The notes under the pieces were generated by a model. The model saw only the letters and a program-made list of their open reading frames with translations. It was not told where the DNA came from and did no database searches. Shown piece by piece: positions 49,118-59,166 of a stretch of 64,000 nucleotides of DNA. The stretch is from Psychrobacter immobilis. GTDB taxonomy: Bacteria; Pseudomonadota; Gammaproteobacteria; Pseudomonadales; Moraxellaceae. The DNA lies in the NCBI RefSeq assembly GCF_904846185.1, contig NZ_CAJGZQ010000002.1, positions 62,001 through 126,000 on the forward strand. The letters are read 5' to 3'. The first letter of the stretch is position 1. The number at the start of each line of letters is the position of its first letter. Both the position numbers and the translations under genes were made by a program.

Positions 49118-49819
49118 ATGGAATCACTTATGAAATCCAATGCTTCTTTGCTAAAAAAACTGACCATCAGCACGTTGCTTATTGGTGCAGGCTCTGTCTC
49201 TATGCTGTCGCATGCTGAAGTAACGCTACTGGTTGATGACCATATCAAAGTCACGGCTATCAATGGGCAAGAAGTGCAGCAGAGCGCTTTTCAACCATTG
49301 ACTAAAAAGTTCACGCTTCAGCCGGGTCAACATGCGATTACTGCGAAGTATGATCGCTTATATGACTTGCGCCGTGATGAGCATGACTATTTACGTTCGG
49401 GTAATGTGAGCGTGACGGCAGAATTGGCGGACAATCAAACCTATCGTCTGACCATGCCGAATCAGCCAGAAGAGTATGCAGCAGCTAAAGAGTATGCCAA
49501 ACGTCCGATACTGGCAGTAGAGAAAAACAATACTGTGGTTGCAAGTCAGCAAGGTATCGCTGGTAATCAAGGTGGCTTGTTGTCAGGTTTAGGCAAGGCG
49601 TTCGGCGGTGTGTTTGGCGGAGCAGGTGATGCAGAGCTACAGAATCAGCGTGCGATTGCCGCATTAGATCAACCAAGTGTGAATACGGGTACGATAGCGA
49701 CTACTAAGCAAACCACTAGCGTTAATTCATCTGCTAATACCTTAGATCAATTTATGCAAATTTGGTTACAAGCCACGCCTGCTGAGCGCGAAAAAATGCG
49801 TCAATGGATGCAAAAGTAA
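49118..49819 (+). CDS. DUF2057/YccT-type periplasmic protein
   Basis: A protein of about 233 aa (E. coli YccT is 220). It has a signal peptide (KSNASLLKKLTISTLLIGAG, ending at SHA before EVTLLVDDHI), so the mature protein should be periplasmic. The mature N-terminal half, AINGQEVQQSAFQPLTKKFT then LQPGQHAITAKYDRLYDLR, matches the DUF2057 pattern. YccT in E. coli is reported to restrain curli polymerisation (CsgI); no curli genes are seen here. A Gly-rich stretch (GLLSGLGKAFGGVFGGAG) follows, then a Ser/Thr-rich region. Starts at 49118 and 49130 are both possible. Confidence 0.8.
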   Translation: MESLMKSNASLLKKLTISTLLIGAGSVSMLSHAEVTLLVDDHIKVTAINGQEVQQSAFQPLTKKFTLQPGQHAITAKYDRLYDLRRDEHDYLRSGNVSVTAELADNQTYRLTMPNQPEEYAAAKEYAKRPILAVEKNNTVVASQQGIAGNQGGLLSGLGKAFGGVFGGAGDAELQNQRAIAALDQPSVNTGTIATTKQTTSVNSSANTLDQFMQIWLQATPAEREKMRQWMQK

Positions 49820-49843
49820 GGTTTCATTAGCAACAGCAAGCAC

Positions 49844-49873
49844 AAAAAAAGCACCTAAAGTAGGTGCTTTTTT
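49844..49873 (+). terminator. Rho-independent terminator after the YccT-like gene
   Basis: AAAAAAAGCACCTA / TAGGTGCTTTTTT with an AAG loop; perfect stem. Confidence 0.9.
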
Positions 49874-49888
49874 ATGATCTAGATTTTA

Positions 49889-50058
49889 GGGCGTGCCCTC
49901 AATTCAATCAATTACTCTCTAAATGGGCTAAAAATGGCTAAATTTTGTTAAACATCGTCAAATAGCTTATCAATATCTCGATATTAACAGCGCTATCTTC
50001 CTTGGTTAACTGCAATTTATCTCATTTTTATCACCATTTTTAAAATGAGGACACGCCC
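49889..50058. mobile_element. MITE-like element with TA flanks (170 bp)
   Basis: The left end GGGCGTGCCCTCAATT (49889) and the right end read inward from 50058, GGGCGTGTCCTCATTT, form a 16-bp terminal inverted repeat with two differences. Both ends are flanked by TA (49887-49888 and 50059-50060), as expected for a TA target duplication of IS630/Tc1-type elements. The interior has no ORF of note. This is a non-autonomous element that would need a transposase elsewhere. It sits between the terminator of the YccT-like gene and the end of dps. Confidence 0.7.
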
Positions 50059-50086
50059 TAGTGATGTACTGTTTCATTAGCAATGA

Positions 50087-50563
50087 TTAACCCAAAAAGG
50101 CGTTATACATCCAGATAAGCTTTTCTTGCTCTTGTACATAGGCATCTACGAGGTCAGCTGTCCCTTGATCTTCGCTGTCTGCTGCTAGAGCAGATACTTT
50201 ACGCTGCTCTGTAATCAAAGCTTGTAAACCAGTTACCACACCTTTCACACAAGCATTGCCATCTTTGATATTTTTATCTTCTTGAATGCTAGTATGTTGA
50301 GTAAAATCGCTATAAGCATGCAGCGGTGTGCCGCCCAACGTTAAGATACGTTCAGCGATTTCATCAATTTGTAATTGTAGCGCGGTATACAGTTCTTCAA
50401 ATTTTGGATGCAAGGTGAAAAAATGCTCGCCTTTTACATTCCAGTGATAGCCACGGACGTTTAAATAAAAGACGTGATAAGTTGATAATAAATTGTTTAG
50501 TTTTGCAATGACTTCGCTCATGTCAGCTTTTTCTAGACCGATTTGATTAGTAGCGTTACTCAT
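50087..50563 (-). CDS. dps: Dps-family ferritin-like protein
   Basis: A protein of 158 aa from the ATG at 50563, chosen because AAGGATAAT sits just upstream; the frame runs 22 codons further. It is a four-helix ferritin-like protein: LNNLLSTYHVFYLNVRGYHW, VKGEHFFTLHPKFEELYTAL and LQIDEIAERILTLGGTPLHA contain the His and Asp/Glu ligands of the intersubunit ferroxidase site. Dps dodecamers store iron, use hydrogen peroxide and bind DNA in starved or stressed cells. The N-terminus lacks an obvious Lys-rich tail, so DNA binding is uncertain. Confidence 0.92.
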   Translation of the reverse strand: MSNATNQIGLEKADMSEVIAKLNNLLSTYHVFYLNVRGYHWNVKGEHFFTLHPKFEELYTALQLQIDEIAERILTLGGTPLHAYSDFTQHTSIQEDKNIKDGNACVKGVVTGLQALITEQRKVSALAADSEDQGTADLVDAYVQEQEKLIWMYNAFLG

Positions 50564-50938
50564 AATATTATCCTTATAGTTTGAGTGTTGAGATAAAACA
50601 TTAAATGAAGAAGATGAGAAGTGTAGCAACTCGTGTGCTGCATTACTATGCTCTTTAATATATTAACGCTTTTCAGCTTTAAAAAGTAACAATCTTAGAA
50701 AATAGTATGATAAAACTGCCATATAGAATGGCGTCAGCTTAAACTAAAATCATAACTATACATTCATGTAATTTAGAGCAATTACCACCTTTCTTCTGAT
50801 GACTATTATAATAGCAGAGCGCCATCAATAAGTTAATTTCAATAAATTTATAATTATGATTGGTTTTGTAAAAAGTATTTTTTATTGATTATTTCTTTAT
50901 CGCTCATATAATAAGCGATAAAGAAGTCTTCTACTATT
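50564..50938. other. AT-rich intergenic region between dps and the YcxB-like gene
   Basis: 375 bp without a gene. At 50893-50925 TTCTTTATCGCT / AGCGATAAAGAA forms a perfect 12-bp stem with a 9-base loop just after the YcxB-like stop on the minus strand; no T run follows, so it may be an imperfect terminator or an RNA processing site. The dps promoter should lie near 50570-50700. Confidence 0.45.
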
Positions 50939-51598
50939 TTATGCTGGCGGTTGTAAGTTTTCAGGGTTTAAACCTTTAACGGGGATAACTTCTTGCAAAT
51001 GCTGACGTACCGTATCGATTGGAAACTTCTGTGCTTCTAAGCGCTTTGGCACAATTTGGCTGCCTTGTTGACCTTTCATCTCAAACATCATAAAGATATA
51101 GTCGTCCGTCTCATCCCAGCTTTTGACAGCTGACCATGGAATGACGGCTTGCTGGGTCGTGCCTGCTCGCATTTGCATGCCGCGCATTTGGTTGTTATTA
51201 AATGTGTCAGGCTGATTCACTGGCATCGCCATGACGAGGCCATGCTTTTGTACGCCCAATTTCATCTGACGCATCTCATCCGGCATTTCTTGATCGGCCA
51301 CTTGCTTGTCAAACTCTCTTTTCACATACCATTTAAAGCCAAGGGTACGAACCAGTAAATAAATGACGACTGAAACTAGCATCAGCCAAAAGATAATGGT
51401 TGAGTAGCCTGTCACAAAAACCAACCCTGCGATCGCTAGTACCACGGTTACCGCCATAATGATCCATTCTTTCATTTTGATACTTTTTAGACCGAAAGAA
51501 GGGCTGGCACTAGCAAATAGCTCGTATTGTGCTTGGTGAAATTCTGCCTCAGTTAGGTTTAAGGCGACAGGTTGTAGCGTATAGGGGTACAAGGCCAT
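50939..51598 (-). CDS. YcxB-like membrane protein (219 aa)
   Basis: An N-terminal segment (YTLQPVALNLTEAEFHQAQY) is followed by a pair of membrane helices (about residues 46-64 and 66-86, IIMAVTVVLAIAGLVFV and IIFWLMLVSVVIYLLV). The rest is a cytosolic beta-rich domain with AVIPWSAVKSWDETDDYIFM, where the W-x-x-V-x-x-x-x-E-T pattern matches the YcxB-like domain. The function of this family is unknown. Single gene between the dps and serS regions. Confidence 0.7.
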   Translation of the reverse strand: MALYPYTLQPVALNLTEAEFHQAQYELFASASPSFGLKSIKMKEWIIMAVTVVLAIAGLVFVTGYSTIIFWLMLVSVVIYLLVRTLGFKWYVKREFDKQVADQEMPDEMRQMKLGVQKHGLVMAMPVNQPDTFNNNQMRGMQMRAGTTQQAVIPWSAVKSWDETDDYIFMMFEMKGQQGSQIVPKRLEAQKFPIDTVRQHLQEVIPVKGLNPENLQPPA

Positions 51599-52031
51599 AA
51601 AGGTTTCTCAAATACTTGTATTGAAAGTGTTGGGTTTAAATCGACAAAACGTAGCAGCTACGTCGTACTTGGCTAGAAGTCGAATAAAAGGTATGCGCTT
51701 ATCTTACCGAAAAGTACCCCTAAATGAAACATATAAGCCGCTCTGTTCGTTGATAGAGGTGATATTAATGGTTTTAATAAAGATGGGCGAGGCTTATTGA
51801 GGTAAGCTGAACTTTGAGAGATGCATTTAAAGCAAATATAACTGGCTACGGATAATGAAAGTAATAAATGAAAATTCAATCAGCAGCGGTCAAAACATGG
51901 TCAAATCTGCTGTGTCTTGGTATTATAGCGGCTATCACTTATTTTGATAAAATCAGCACCTTTAAAAACAGTATCTTTAAAAATAACACTTTCGAACCTC
52001 TTCCTCACTTCTAGCGTTACAGGCAACTATT
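51599..52031. other. Intergenic region upstream of serS
   Basis: 433 bp without a supportable gene. It separates the YcxB-like gene (minus) from serS (plus) and must contain both promoters. A short direct repeat TATCTTTAAAAA/CACCTTTAAAAA occurs near 51957-51982. Nothing else stands out. Confidence 0.3.
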
Positions 52032-53318
52032 ATGATTGATCCAAAACTCTTACGCGGCGATTTAAGCGATTTACAACAGCAACTGGCCACTCGTGGTTAT
52101 GCACTTGACATAGATTTTTGGCAAACGGTTGAGTCAGAACGTAAATCTTTGCAGATCAAAACCGAAGAGTTGCAGTCGAGCCGTAATGCGGGTGCTAAGC
52201 AAGTGGGTGCTTTGAAAAAATCAGGCGAAGATGCCAGTGAGCTATTGGCTGAGATGCAGAATGTCAGTGGTGAGATTAAAACAGCCGAAGACGAGCTGCG
52301 CACTCTACAAGAGCGTATCAACAAAGCTGCTATGCAAATTCCAAATATTCCAGCAGCCGATGTGCCAGTGGGTACGTCAGAAGATGATAACGTAGAAGTG
52401 CGCAAGTGGGGCACGCCTCGTACGTTTGATTTTGAAATTCAAGATCACACTTATATTGGCGAGACACTTGGTATGCTCGACTTTGAAGCCGCGACTAAGC
52501 TGACTGGCAGCCGCTTTAATGTACTAAAAGGACAGTTGGCGCAAATGCATCGCGCACTGATTCAATTTATGCTCAATACCCATACTATGAAGTACGGCTA
52601 TCTTGAAACGTACGTGCCTTATATTGTGAATTCAGACAGTCTCAAAGGTACAGGACAGCTGCCTAAGTTTGAAGATGATTTATTCAAGCTCAAAAATCAC
52701 ACAAACAATGAAGACATGGACTTTTATCTCATTCCTACGGCCGAAGTGCCAATGACCAACTTGGTACGCGGCGAGCGTTTAGATATTAGCGAGCTGCCAC
52801 TTAAGTTTACTGCGCACACGCCTTGTTTCCGTAGTGAAGCGGGCTCTCATGGTCGTGATACTCGTGGTCTAATCCGTCAGCATCAGTTTGAAAAAGTTGA
52901 AATGGTCAATATTGCCACGGCTGAGCAGTCTGATGAGTTACTAGAGGCAATGACAGGGCAGGCCGAATACATCTTGCAGCAATTGAACCTACCATACCGC
53001 ACGGTGCAACTATGTACTGGCGATATGGGCTTTGCCGCGCAAAAGACTTATGACATCGAAGTCTGGTTACCGAGCCAAGACACCTATCGTGAAATCTCAA
53101 GCTGCTCTAACTGTGGTGACTTCCAAGCGCGCCGTATGGGCACACGTGTCAAAGATGGTAAGCAAACCAGTTTGGCACACACGCTAAATGGTTCAGGCTT
53201 GGCAGTGGGTCGTACACTATTGGCAGTCATGGAAAACCATCAAAATGCTGATGGTAGTATCACCATTCCAGAAGTATTGCGTCCGTTTATGGGCGGTGCT
53301 GAGACTATTTCAGTTTAA
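52032..53318 (+). CDS. serS: Seryl-tRNA synthetase
   Basis: A protein of 428 aa (E. coli SerRS is 430). The N-terminal tRNA-binding coiled coil (about residues 30-100) has heptad-rich charged helices. The class II core follows: motif 2 is [20 protein letters not shown], with QHQFEKVEM following, and motif 3 is [30 protein letters not shown] is the normal N-terminus. It charges tRNA-Ser and tRNA-Sec. Single gene unit with about 280 bp to tkt. Confidence 0.97.
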   Translation: MIDPKLLRGDLSDLQQQLATRGYALDIDFWQTVESERKSLQIKTEELQSSRNAGAKQVGALKKSGEDASELLAEMQNVSGEIKTAEDELRTLQERINKAAMQIPNIPAADVPVGTSEDDNVEVRKWGTPRTFDFEIQDHTYIGETLGMLDFEAATKLTGSRFNVLKGQLAQMHRALIQFMLNTHTMKYGYLETYVPYIVNSDSLKGTGQLPKFEDDLFKLKNHTNNEDMDFYLIPTAEVPMTNLVRGERLDISELPLKFTAHTPCFRSEAGSHGRDTRGLIRQHQFEKVEMVNIATAEQSDELLEAMTGQAEYILQQLNLPYRTVQLCTGDMGFAAQKTYDIEVWLPSQDTYREISSCSNCGDFQARRMGTRVKDGKQTSLAHTLNGSGLAVGRTLLAVMENHQNADGSITIPEVLRPFMGGAETISV

Positions 53319-53599
53319 TAAATGATCTGTAGGTAATGAGCTGCTTGCCGTTTAGGTCGCTCGCCGCTTGTTACTTATCACTTAAATCAAAACCTATCAC
53401 TGCTTATGGTTTAACAAAACTGATGTGAGTCATTGCTAAATATAAACGGTCTTGTCACCGCATTCTTAGCTAGCCCTATAGCAAATATGTTAATATTGCA
53501 CTTTGATTTTATAGTCTATAACTTAGGGACGCATTTGTCGTCCTTATGCTTATACTCCTTTGAGTAAACTCTCCTCTTAGCCCAATACTAGGACACTCT

Positions 53600-55597
53600 A
53601 TGCCAGCTCCAATTAGCGAACGTAAATTAGCCAATGCCATCCGTGTACTGTCGTTTGATGCGGTTCAAAAAGCCAACTCTGGACATCCAGGCGCGCCAAT
53701 GGGTATGGCCGATATTGCCGAAGTTTTGTGGCGCAAGTTTTTGAAGCACAACCCAACCGATCCACAGTGGCACAACCGTGATCGCTTTGTCTTATCGAAC
53801 GGTCATGGCTCAATGCTTATTTACTCATTGCTACATTTATCTGGTTATGATGTCAGCGTTGATGATCTGAAAGGTTTCCGTCAATTGCATTCGAAAACCC
53901 CAGGTCACCCTGAGCTTGGCTATACACCTGGTGTCGAAACGACCACTGGTCCACTAGGACAAGGTATTGCTAATGCTGTTGGTTTTGCTATCGCTGAAAA
54001 AACCTTAGCCGCACAGTTCAATCGTGATGGCCACAACATCGTTGACCACAATACCTATGCATTCTTAGGCGATGGTTGCTTGATGGAAGGTATCAGTCAT
54101 GAAGTTTGCTCATTGGCTGGCACGTTAGGTCTTGGTAAGTTAGTCTTCTTCTATGATGACAATGGTATTTCAATCGATGGTAATGTCGAAGGCTGGTTCA
54201 CTGATGATACGCAAGCGCGTTTTGAGTCATACGGCTGGCAAGTTATCAAAGTCGATGGTCATGATGCCGATGCGATCACTCAAGCAACTGAACAAGCGCT
54301 TAAAGAGACTACTAAACCAAGTCTTCTGATTTGCAAAACCACGATTGGTGCTGGTAGCCCGAACAAACAAGGTCTAGCAGCCAGTCATGGTGCGCCGCTT
54401 GGCGATGACGAAATCGCTTTGACTCGTGATGCGTTGTCTTGGAAGCATGCTCCATTTGAATTAGCTGATGAAATCTATGAAGCGTGGGATGCCAAAGCGA
54501 AAGGCGACGTACAGCAGAAAAACTGGGATGCGGACTTTGACGCTTATAAGAAAGTCTATCCTGAACTGGCATCTGAGCTATTGCGCCGTCTAAATGGTGA
54601 CTTGCCTGCTGACTTTGATAGCCAAGCAAAAGCCTACATTCAGCAAACGCAAGAAGCGGGTGGCGATGTCGCCAGTCGTAAAGCCAGTCAAAATGCTATC
54701 AATACCTTACAGCCATTATTACCAGAATTGCTAGGTGGTTCAGCGGATCTCGCTGGCTCAAACCTAACACTATTCAAAGGCGCAAAAGGCATCGAAAAAG
54801 ACGCTGACGGCAACTATATCTATTATGGCGTACGTGAGTTCGGTATGACCGCGATTGCCAATGGTATCGCATTGCATGGCGGCTTTATCCCTTACGTAGC
54901 CACCTTCCTGATGTTTATGGAATACGCACGTAACGCGGTACGCATGGGCGCATTGATGAAGCAGCGCGTCATCCATGTCTATACGCATGACTCTATCGGT
55001 TTGGGTGAAGATGGCCCAACGCATCAGCCAGTTGAGCAATTGACTAGCCTACGCACCACGCCAAATCTACGTACATGGCGTCCTTGTGATGCGACTGAAT
55101 CTGCAAGTGCTTGGGTTGAGGCCATTAAGTCTGAAAATAACCCATCAGCATTGATCTTTAGTCGTCAAAGCTTGCCACATCAAACACGTGATGCTGAGCA
55201 AGTCGCAAACATCACTAAAGGTGGTTATGTATTGGCGAAAGAGCAGGGCGAGCTAAAAGCAATCATCATCGCGACTGGTTCAGAAGTTGGTCTAGCGATG
55301 GAAGCATATGAAACGCTGAGCGCAAATGGTGTTGGCGTTCGTGTAGTTTCTATGCCATGTGCTGAGATTTTCGTTGAGCAAGATGCTAGCTATCGCGAAG
55401 CGGTATTGCCTGCCAATATTCGCGCTCGCGTAGCTGTAGAAGCCGCGCATGTGGATTACTGGTATAAGTTCGTTGGTCTAGATGGCAAAGTCATTGGCAT
55501 GACTACCTATGGCGAATCTGCTCCTGCAGATCAGTTATACAAAGAGTTTGGTATTACGACTGACGCTGTGGTTGAAGCAGTAAATAGTTTGGTGTAA
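53600..55597 (+). CDS. tkt: Transketolase
   Basis: A protein of 665 aa (E. coli TktA is 663). It is a thiamine-diphosphate enzyme of the pentose phosphate pathway. Seen are [20 protein letters not shown] at the start, the TPP motif [18 protein letters not shown] at about residues 155-172, and the pyrimidine-domain segments [19 protein letters not shown] and [20 protein letters not shown]. Starts at the first ATG after ACTAGGACAC. A terminator follows 25 bp after the stop. Confidence 0.97.
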   Translation: MPAPISERKLANAIRVLSFDAVQKANSGHPGAPMGMADIAEVLWRKFLKHNPTDPQWHNRDRFVLSNGHGSMLIYSLLHLSGYDVSVDDLKGFRQLHSKTPGHPELGYTPGVETTTGPLGQGIANAVGFAIAEKTLAAQFNRDGHNIVDHNTYAFLGDGCLMEGISHEVCSLAGTLGLGKLVFFYDDNGISIDGNVEGWFTDDTQARFESYGWQVIKVDGHDADAITQATEQALKETTKPSLLICKTTIGAGSPNKQGLAASHGAPLGDDEIALTRDALSWKHAPFELADEIYEAWDAKAKGDVQQKNWDADFDAYKKVYPELASELLRRLNGDLPADFDSQAKAYIQQTQEAGGDVASRKASQNAINTLQPLLPELLGGSADLAGSNLTLFKGAKGIEKDADGNYIYYGVREFGMTAIANGIALHGGFIPYVATFLMFMEYARNAVRMGALMKQRVIHVYTHDSIGLGEDGPTHQPVEQLTSLRTTPNLRTWRPCDATESASAWVEAIKSENNPSALIFSRQSLPHQTRDAEQVANITKGGYVLAKEQGELKAIIIATGSEVGLAMEAYETLSANGVGVRVVSMPCAEIFVEQDASYREAVLPANIRARVAVEAAHVDYWYKFVGLDGKVIGMTTYGESAPADQLYKEFGITTDAVVEAVNSLV

Positions 55598-55621
55598 TAA
55601 ACCTAACTTAGTCAGTATTTA

Positions 55622-55659
55622 AAAAAAGAGCTGCCGGAGAAATCTGGTGGCTCTTTTTA
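55622..55659 (+). terminator. Rho-independent terminator after tkt
   Basis: AAAAAGAGCTGCC / GGTGGCTCTTTTT with two G-U pairs and an interrupted loop, followed by Ts. Confidence 0.75.
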
Positions 55660-55730
55660 TTGGCTAAATAATCAGTGTATTCATAGTGGTATTTAGTCCA
55701 TAATTAAAAAAAACAGAGTACGGACTAATT

Positions 55731-56387
55731 ATGAACTGGGATTTGTTGAGTATTTTTATCACGGTCGGCTTGGCGCATTTTCTTGCACTATTGAGTCCTG
55801 GACCGGATTTTGTATTGATCGTAAAGAGTGCGATTAAGAACGACAGTAAAGACGCAATAGGGGTTGCGCTCGGTATCACCTTTGCTAATGCTGTGTACAT
55901 TGGTCTATGTCTAATTGGCGTTGGCTCAATTTTAGCCGCCTCTGCACCTATTATGATTACGCTAAAAATCATTGGTGGGTTGTTTTTAATGTATCTTGGT
56001 ATACAGGCGTTACGCGCACGAAAAGATGCGTATGACCAATTTCAGGTAGCCCAATCAGCCCATTCAAATATACCTAAGACAACTTTTTTAAAAGAATTTA
56101 CTGCAGGGTTTTTGTCTGGAATATTTAATCCTAAAAATCTACTCTTTTATCTCAGTTTATTCACTGTAGTGTTGACACCAGAAATAAGTTTTGTGTTCAA
56201 ATTGGGCTTAGGTATTTGGATGACTGTTGTGGTATTCGCGTGGGACACTGCTGTCATATTTCTATTGTCGACTCGCAAAGTACGCGCTAAATTTACCCAA
56301 GTTGCTTATTACATCGATAAAGTTACAGGGGCGTTGCTTGGCGTCATTGGTTTAACTATCGTCAGAACAGCAATTGTAGATCGGTAA
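55731..56387 (+). CDS. LysE/RhtB-family amino-acid exporter
   Basis: A protein of 218 aa with about six membrane helices. The N-terminus LAHFLALLSPGPDFVLIVKS has the SPGPD signature of the LysE family, followed by DAIGVALGITFANAVYIGLC. GGLFLMYLGIQALRARKDAY and EFTAGFLSGIFNPKNLLFYL are the other conserved segments. Exporters of this kind remove amino acids such as homoserine or threonine; the substrate here is unknown. Preceded by the tkt terminator and its own promoter. Confidence 0.9.
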   Translation: MNWDLLSIFITVGLAHFLALLSPGPDFVLIVKSAIKNDSKDAIGVALGITFANAVYIGLCLIGVGSILAASAPIMITLKIIGGLFLMYLGIQALRARKDAYDQFQVAQSAHSNIPKTTFLKEFTAGFLSGIFNPKNLLFYLSLFTVVLTPEISFVFKLGLGIWMTVVVFAWDTAVIFLLSTRKVRAKFTQVAYYIDKVTGALLGVIGLTIVRTAIVDR

Positions 56388-56462
56388 TTTTAATCAAAAG
56401 TAATTAGTATATTGATATTGAACGTTATTTATTTTTTCATAACCGCTTTCAAGAAAAAAACC

Positions 56463-57575
56463 ATGTCCCTCAAATCCACTTTCAAAGGCTTTCTAGGCGA
56501 GACCGTCATCAACGTCGCCATGTGGCTAAAGCTTGAAAAAGATGTTTATAACCGATTAAACGGTATTACTTTGCCACGAGCTAATGGCGGCAGTACCCAA
56601 ATCGACCATATTATCGTCTCTATATACGGCATCTTTGTCATCGAAACCAAAAACTATAAGGGCTGGATATATGGTAGCGAAAAGCAAAAGCAGTGGACAC
56701 AAGCTTTCCCGAATGGAAGTAAATTCAAATTCCAGAACCCATTGCGCCAAAACTACTTGCACATTAAGACGCTTGCAGATTTATTAGGCTTGGAGCTGAG
56801 CTATTTCCATTCGATGATTGCTTTCATCGGTGAGTGTGAGTTAAAGACCCGTGATGAGTTACCTGAGCACGTATTGACGAGTGGAATGGTGTCTTATGTG
56901 AAGAAAAAGCAGGATGAGATACTGACTGAAGACGAGGTCAAGTCTATCGTTGAGCAGATTAATAGCAACAGATTTAGCAAATCTTGGCGCACCAATAGAG
57001 AGCATAAAGCCTATCTAAAAGACAAGCATAGCAATCCAAGCAAGAATACAAACAAGAATACAAACAAGAATACAAACAAGAATACAAACAAGCAGCCTAG
57101 CGGTAACGCCAATGATAAACCAGTTGCTAAAATGGTCAATAAACCAATATCTGAGCTGATAGTAAAAGAGTCTGCTAAACGAGCCACGCTGAAAAGTAGA
57201 GAAGTGCTGCGATGGTCGGGTCAGACTGAGATTGAATCTAGCGAGTTACTAACTGACAGTCTGAATATTCAGCAGACAAATACACCATATGATATGGACA
57301 ATAAAGCGTTCCTTACACCGTTTGAAGTTGTAGAGCCTGAGTTATCGGGCAATGATTTTAAAACGGCTGAATGTGAGACTATCACGTCTAATAGCACCAA
57401 TCTTAAAGCTGTTGAGCAAATCAATCATACAGCTATCACAGAGCAAGTACCTGCCTGTCCAAGATGTCAGGCAGCAATGGTAAAACGTGTTGCAAAAAAA
57501 GGCCAGCACCAAGGGAAAGACTTTTTTGGTTGTAGTCAATTTCCTAAATGTTGGGGCGTAGTGAATGTTGATTAG
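56463..57575 (+). CDS. NERD-domain protein with C-terminal topoisomerase-type zinc finger
   Basis: A protein of 370 aa from the ATG at 56463 (MSLKSTFKGFLGETVINVAM). Residues about 10-125 match the NERD (nuclease-related) domain: QIDHIIVSIYGIFVIETKNY with the D-x(n)-ExK type nuclease residues, then GWIYGSEKQKQWTQ. A hydrophilic spacer with a 4-fold NTNK repeat (about residues 194-210) follows. The C-terminus has CPRC at about 333 and GCSQFPKC at about 360, as in the C4 zinc finger of type I topoisomerases. The combination suggests a DNA-processing protein, perhaps defence-related, but no partner gene is present. The frame extends to 56412, without support. Confidence 0.85.
   Translation: MSLKSTFKGFLGETVINVAMWLKLEKDVYNRLNGITLPRANGGSTQIDHIIVSIYGIFVIETKNYKGWIYGSEKQKQWTQAFPNGSKFKFQNPLRQNYLHIKTLADLLGLELSYFHSMIAFIGECELKTRDELPEHVLTSGMVSYVKKKQDEILTEDEVKSIVEQINSNRFSKSWRTNREHKAYLKDKHSNPSKNTNKNTNKNTNKNTNKQPSGNANDKPVAKMVNKPISELIVKESAKRATLKSREVLRWSGQTEIESSELLTDSLNIQQTNTPYDMDNKAFLTPFEVVEPELSGNDFKTAECETITSNSTNLKAVEQINHTAITEQVPACPRCQAAMVKRVAKKGQHQGKDFFGCSQFPKCWGVVNVD
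57042..57092 (+). repeat. 12-bp tandem repeat inside the NERD gene
   Basis: AAGAATACAAAC is repeated four times without change (57042-57089) and begins a fifth. It encodes KNTN in frame, so a change in copy number would alter the linker length without shifting the frame. Confidence 0.9.
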
Positions 57576-57631
57576 CGGTATTCTATATAATCCATACTCT
57601 ATATAAGCCGTATTACATACAACTACTTGAG

Positions 57632-58570
57632 CTAAGCACAACTGGCAATTAACCAATCAGCAACTGCTCTCACTCGTGCAGAGCGTCTGACATCTGGATG
57701 CATCACAAGATAGAGAGGGTAGTCTTGAGTGAGTGGAATGCTGGTATTTGAGATTGAATCCTGATTGTCTGATGTGAATGATGAAGCGTGGTTTTTCGCT
57801 AATATGTGTGGCGTTCGAGCTGTCAGCGCTACTCGATTAATTGGATCAACTGCCGTTAGCTCTGAGTATTGGTGAGCCAAAAACTCTGGCAGTAACGCGA
57901 TACCTATTTTTTTACGAGCAGCATGACAGGCCATATATAAATCATTAGTGTTAAATGCAACCGTATAGGCATGCTGTTTCACTAAAGCCTGTGACCAAAT
58001 CAGTACTCTAGCATTAGCTTGAAACTCTATTAATTGCCATCGATCAGAATGGGTGTTTTTGAGGTATTCATTATTAGCAAAGAAACCGTATCTTGTGGAC
58101 CCAATAATACGAGCAACCAGATCTTCCTGTGTGGGACAACGCGTTCTTATAGCGATGTCTGCTTCTCTGTGATGTAAATTGCTCAAGCCAACTTCACCGC
58201 TCAACGCGACTAATATATCTGGGAACTGCTGGCGAAACTCAGTCAGAGCCGTTATCAGCACTTCATTTGCCCAGACAGGTGGTGCCGATATAACAACTTT
58301 GCCCTGCATCGCGTTCTGATCAATTGCCATTCTCTCAAATACGGCTATCTCTTTTTTCACCTCAATGGCTTGGCTGTAGAGCGTCGACCCTTCTGGCGTC
58401 AGTGCATAGCGTTTGCCTAGCCGATCAAACAGATTTACCGATAATGTTTGCTCAAGATGATCAATTCGCCTCGCAACCGTACTGTGTTGTACCCCCAGCT
58501 CTTCAGCGCAAGCAGTCAGAGTCTGTTTTTCCACCAAGCAAACAAAGTAAGCCAAATCATCCCACTGCAT
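57632..58570 (-). CDS. LysR-family transcriptional regulator
   Basis: A protein of 312 aa. The N-terminus MQWDDLAYFVCLVEKQTLTA and CAEELGVQHSTVARRIDHLE form the winged helix with the recognition helix near residues 26-45, then LSVNLFDRLGKRYALTPEG. The DLAYFV opening and ARRI helix are typical of the GcvA/CrgA-like LysR group, and VVISAPPVWANEVLITALTE begins the effector domain. An insertion with Ser/Asn (SSFTSDNQDSISNTSIP) lies near residue 275. Divergent from the SnoaL-like gene at 58714, which it may control. Confidence 0.9.
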   Translation of the reverse strand: MQWDDLAYFVCLVEKQTLTACAEELGVQHSTVARRIDHLEQTLSVNLFDRLGKRYALTPEGSTLYSQAIEVKKEIAVFERMAIDQNAMQGKVVISAPPVWANEVLITALTEFRQQFPDILVALSGEVGLSNLHHREADIAIRTRCPTQEDLVARIIGSTRYGFFANNEYLKNTHSDRWQLIEFQANARVLIWSQALVKQHAYTVAFNTNDLYMACHAARKKIGIALLPEFLAHQYSELTAVDPINRVALTARTPHILAKNHASSFTSDNQDSISNTSIPLTQDYPLYLVMHPDVRRSARVRAVADWLIASCA

Positions 58571-58713
58571 CTCAAAACTACCGTTTAGTATGAGTGTTCA
58601 GTTTAGCAAACTTCATTGAGTATTTTTGCACAGTGATTGCCTATCTATCATCTGTTTATCTTTACGCCACTATATTAGACTCGTTATCTACTTTATAAAA
58701 TATTGAGAGACGT

Positions 58714-59133
58714 ATGCAATCATCATCAAACACCCAAACACTCGATCAATTTATAGCACACATCTTTATGGGTGAATATGAGCAAGCCATGCAGCGATGT
58801 GATGAAAACGTTAAATTCGTGGTTTTTCGAGAGAATACAGACAGTCAGGTGCCTATTTATGGGACGCACAGTGGCAAAGATGAAGGTGTTGATTTTTTTA
58901 AAAATCTTGCGAAAATGTTCGAGTTTGGCGATTTTATAATGGAGGAGTCTATCGTCGCTGATAATTATGTGATCAGATTTGGCAAGCTTGCTCACACAGT
59001 CAAACACACGGGGAAAGTATTTAATAGCCTGTGGTCAATGATTGTCTGTTTTAATGATGCTGGCGAGATTGAACTATACCGCATGCATGAGGACACGGCG
59101 GCTTTAGAAGCTGCTATGCAAATCTCAAGATAA
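58714..59133 (+). CDS. SnoaL-like/NTF2-fold protein
   Basis: A protein of 139 aa with the pattern of the SnoaL-like NTF2 fold: an N-terminal helix (TLDQFIAHIFMGEYEQAMQR), then FVVFRENTDSQVPIYGTHSG and GVDFFKNLAKMFEFGDFIME, ending ELYRMHEDTAALEAAM. Small alpha-beta cone proteins of this type may bind or isomerise small hydrophobic molecules; no reaction can be assigned. No signal peptide. The DUF2798 gene follows within 33 bp, suggesting a two-gene operon. Confidence 0.75.
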   Translation: MQSSSNTQTLDQFIAHIFMGEYEQAMQRCDENVKFVVFRENTDSQVPIYGTHSGKDEGVDFFKNLAKMFEFGDFIMEESIVADNYVIRFGKLAHTVKHTGKVFNSLWSMIVCFNDAGEIELYRMHEDTAALEAAMQISR

Positions 59134-59166
59134 AAGGTAAATGAAAGGTTGAAACTGCTTGAGGCT

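Noticed and set aside
49889..50058. Attenuator or small RNA gene in the dps region
   Set aside because: The inverted ends 140 bp apart with TA flanks fit a transposon end pair better than an RNA structure.
51673..51879. 68-aa minus-strand frame upstream of serS
   Set aside because: It starts with TTG without a ribosome site, and there is no support from neighbours or family.
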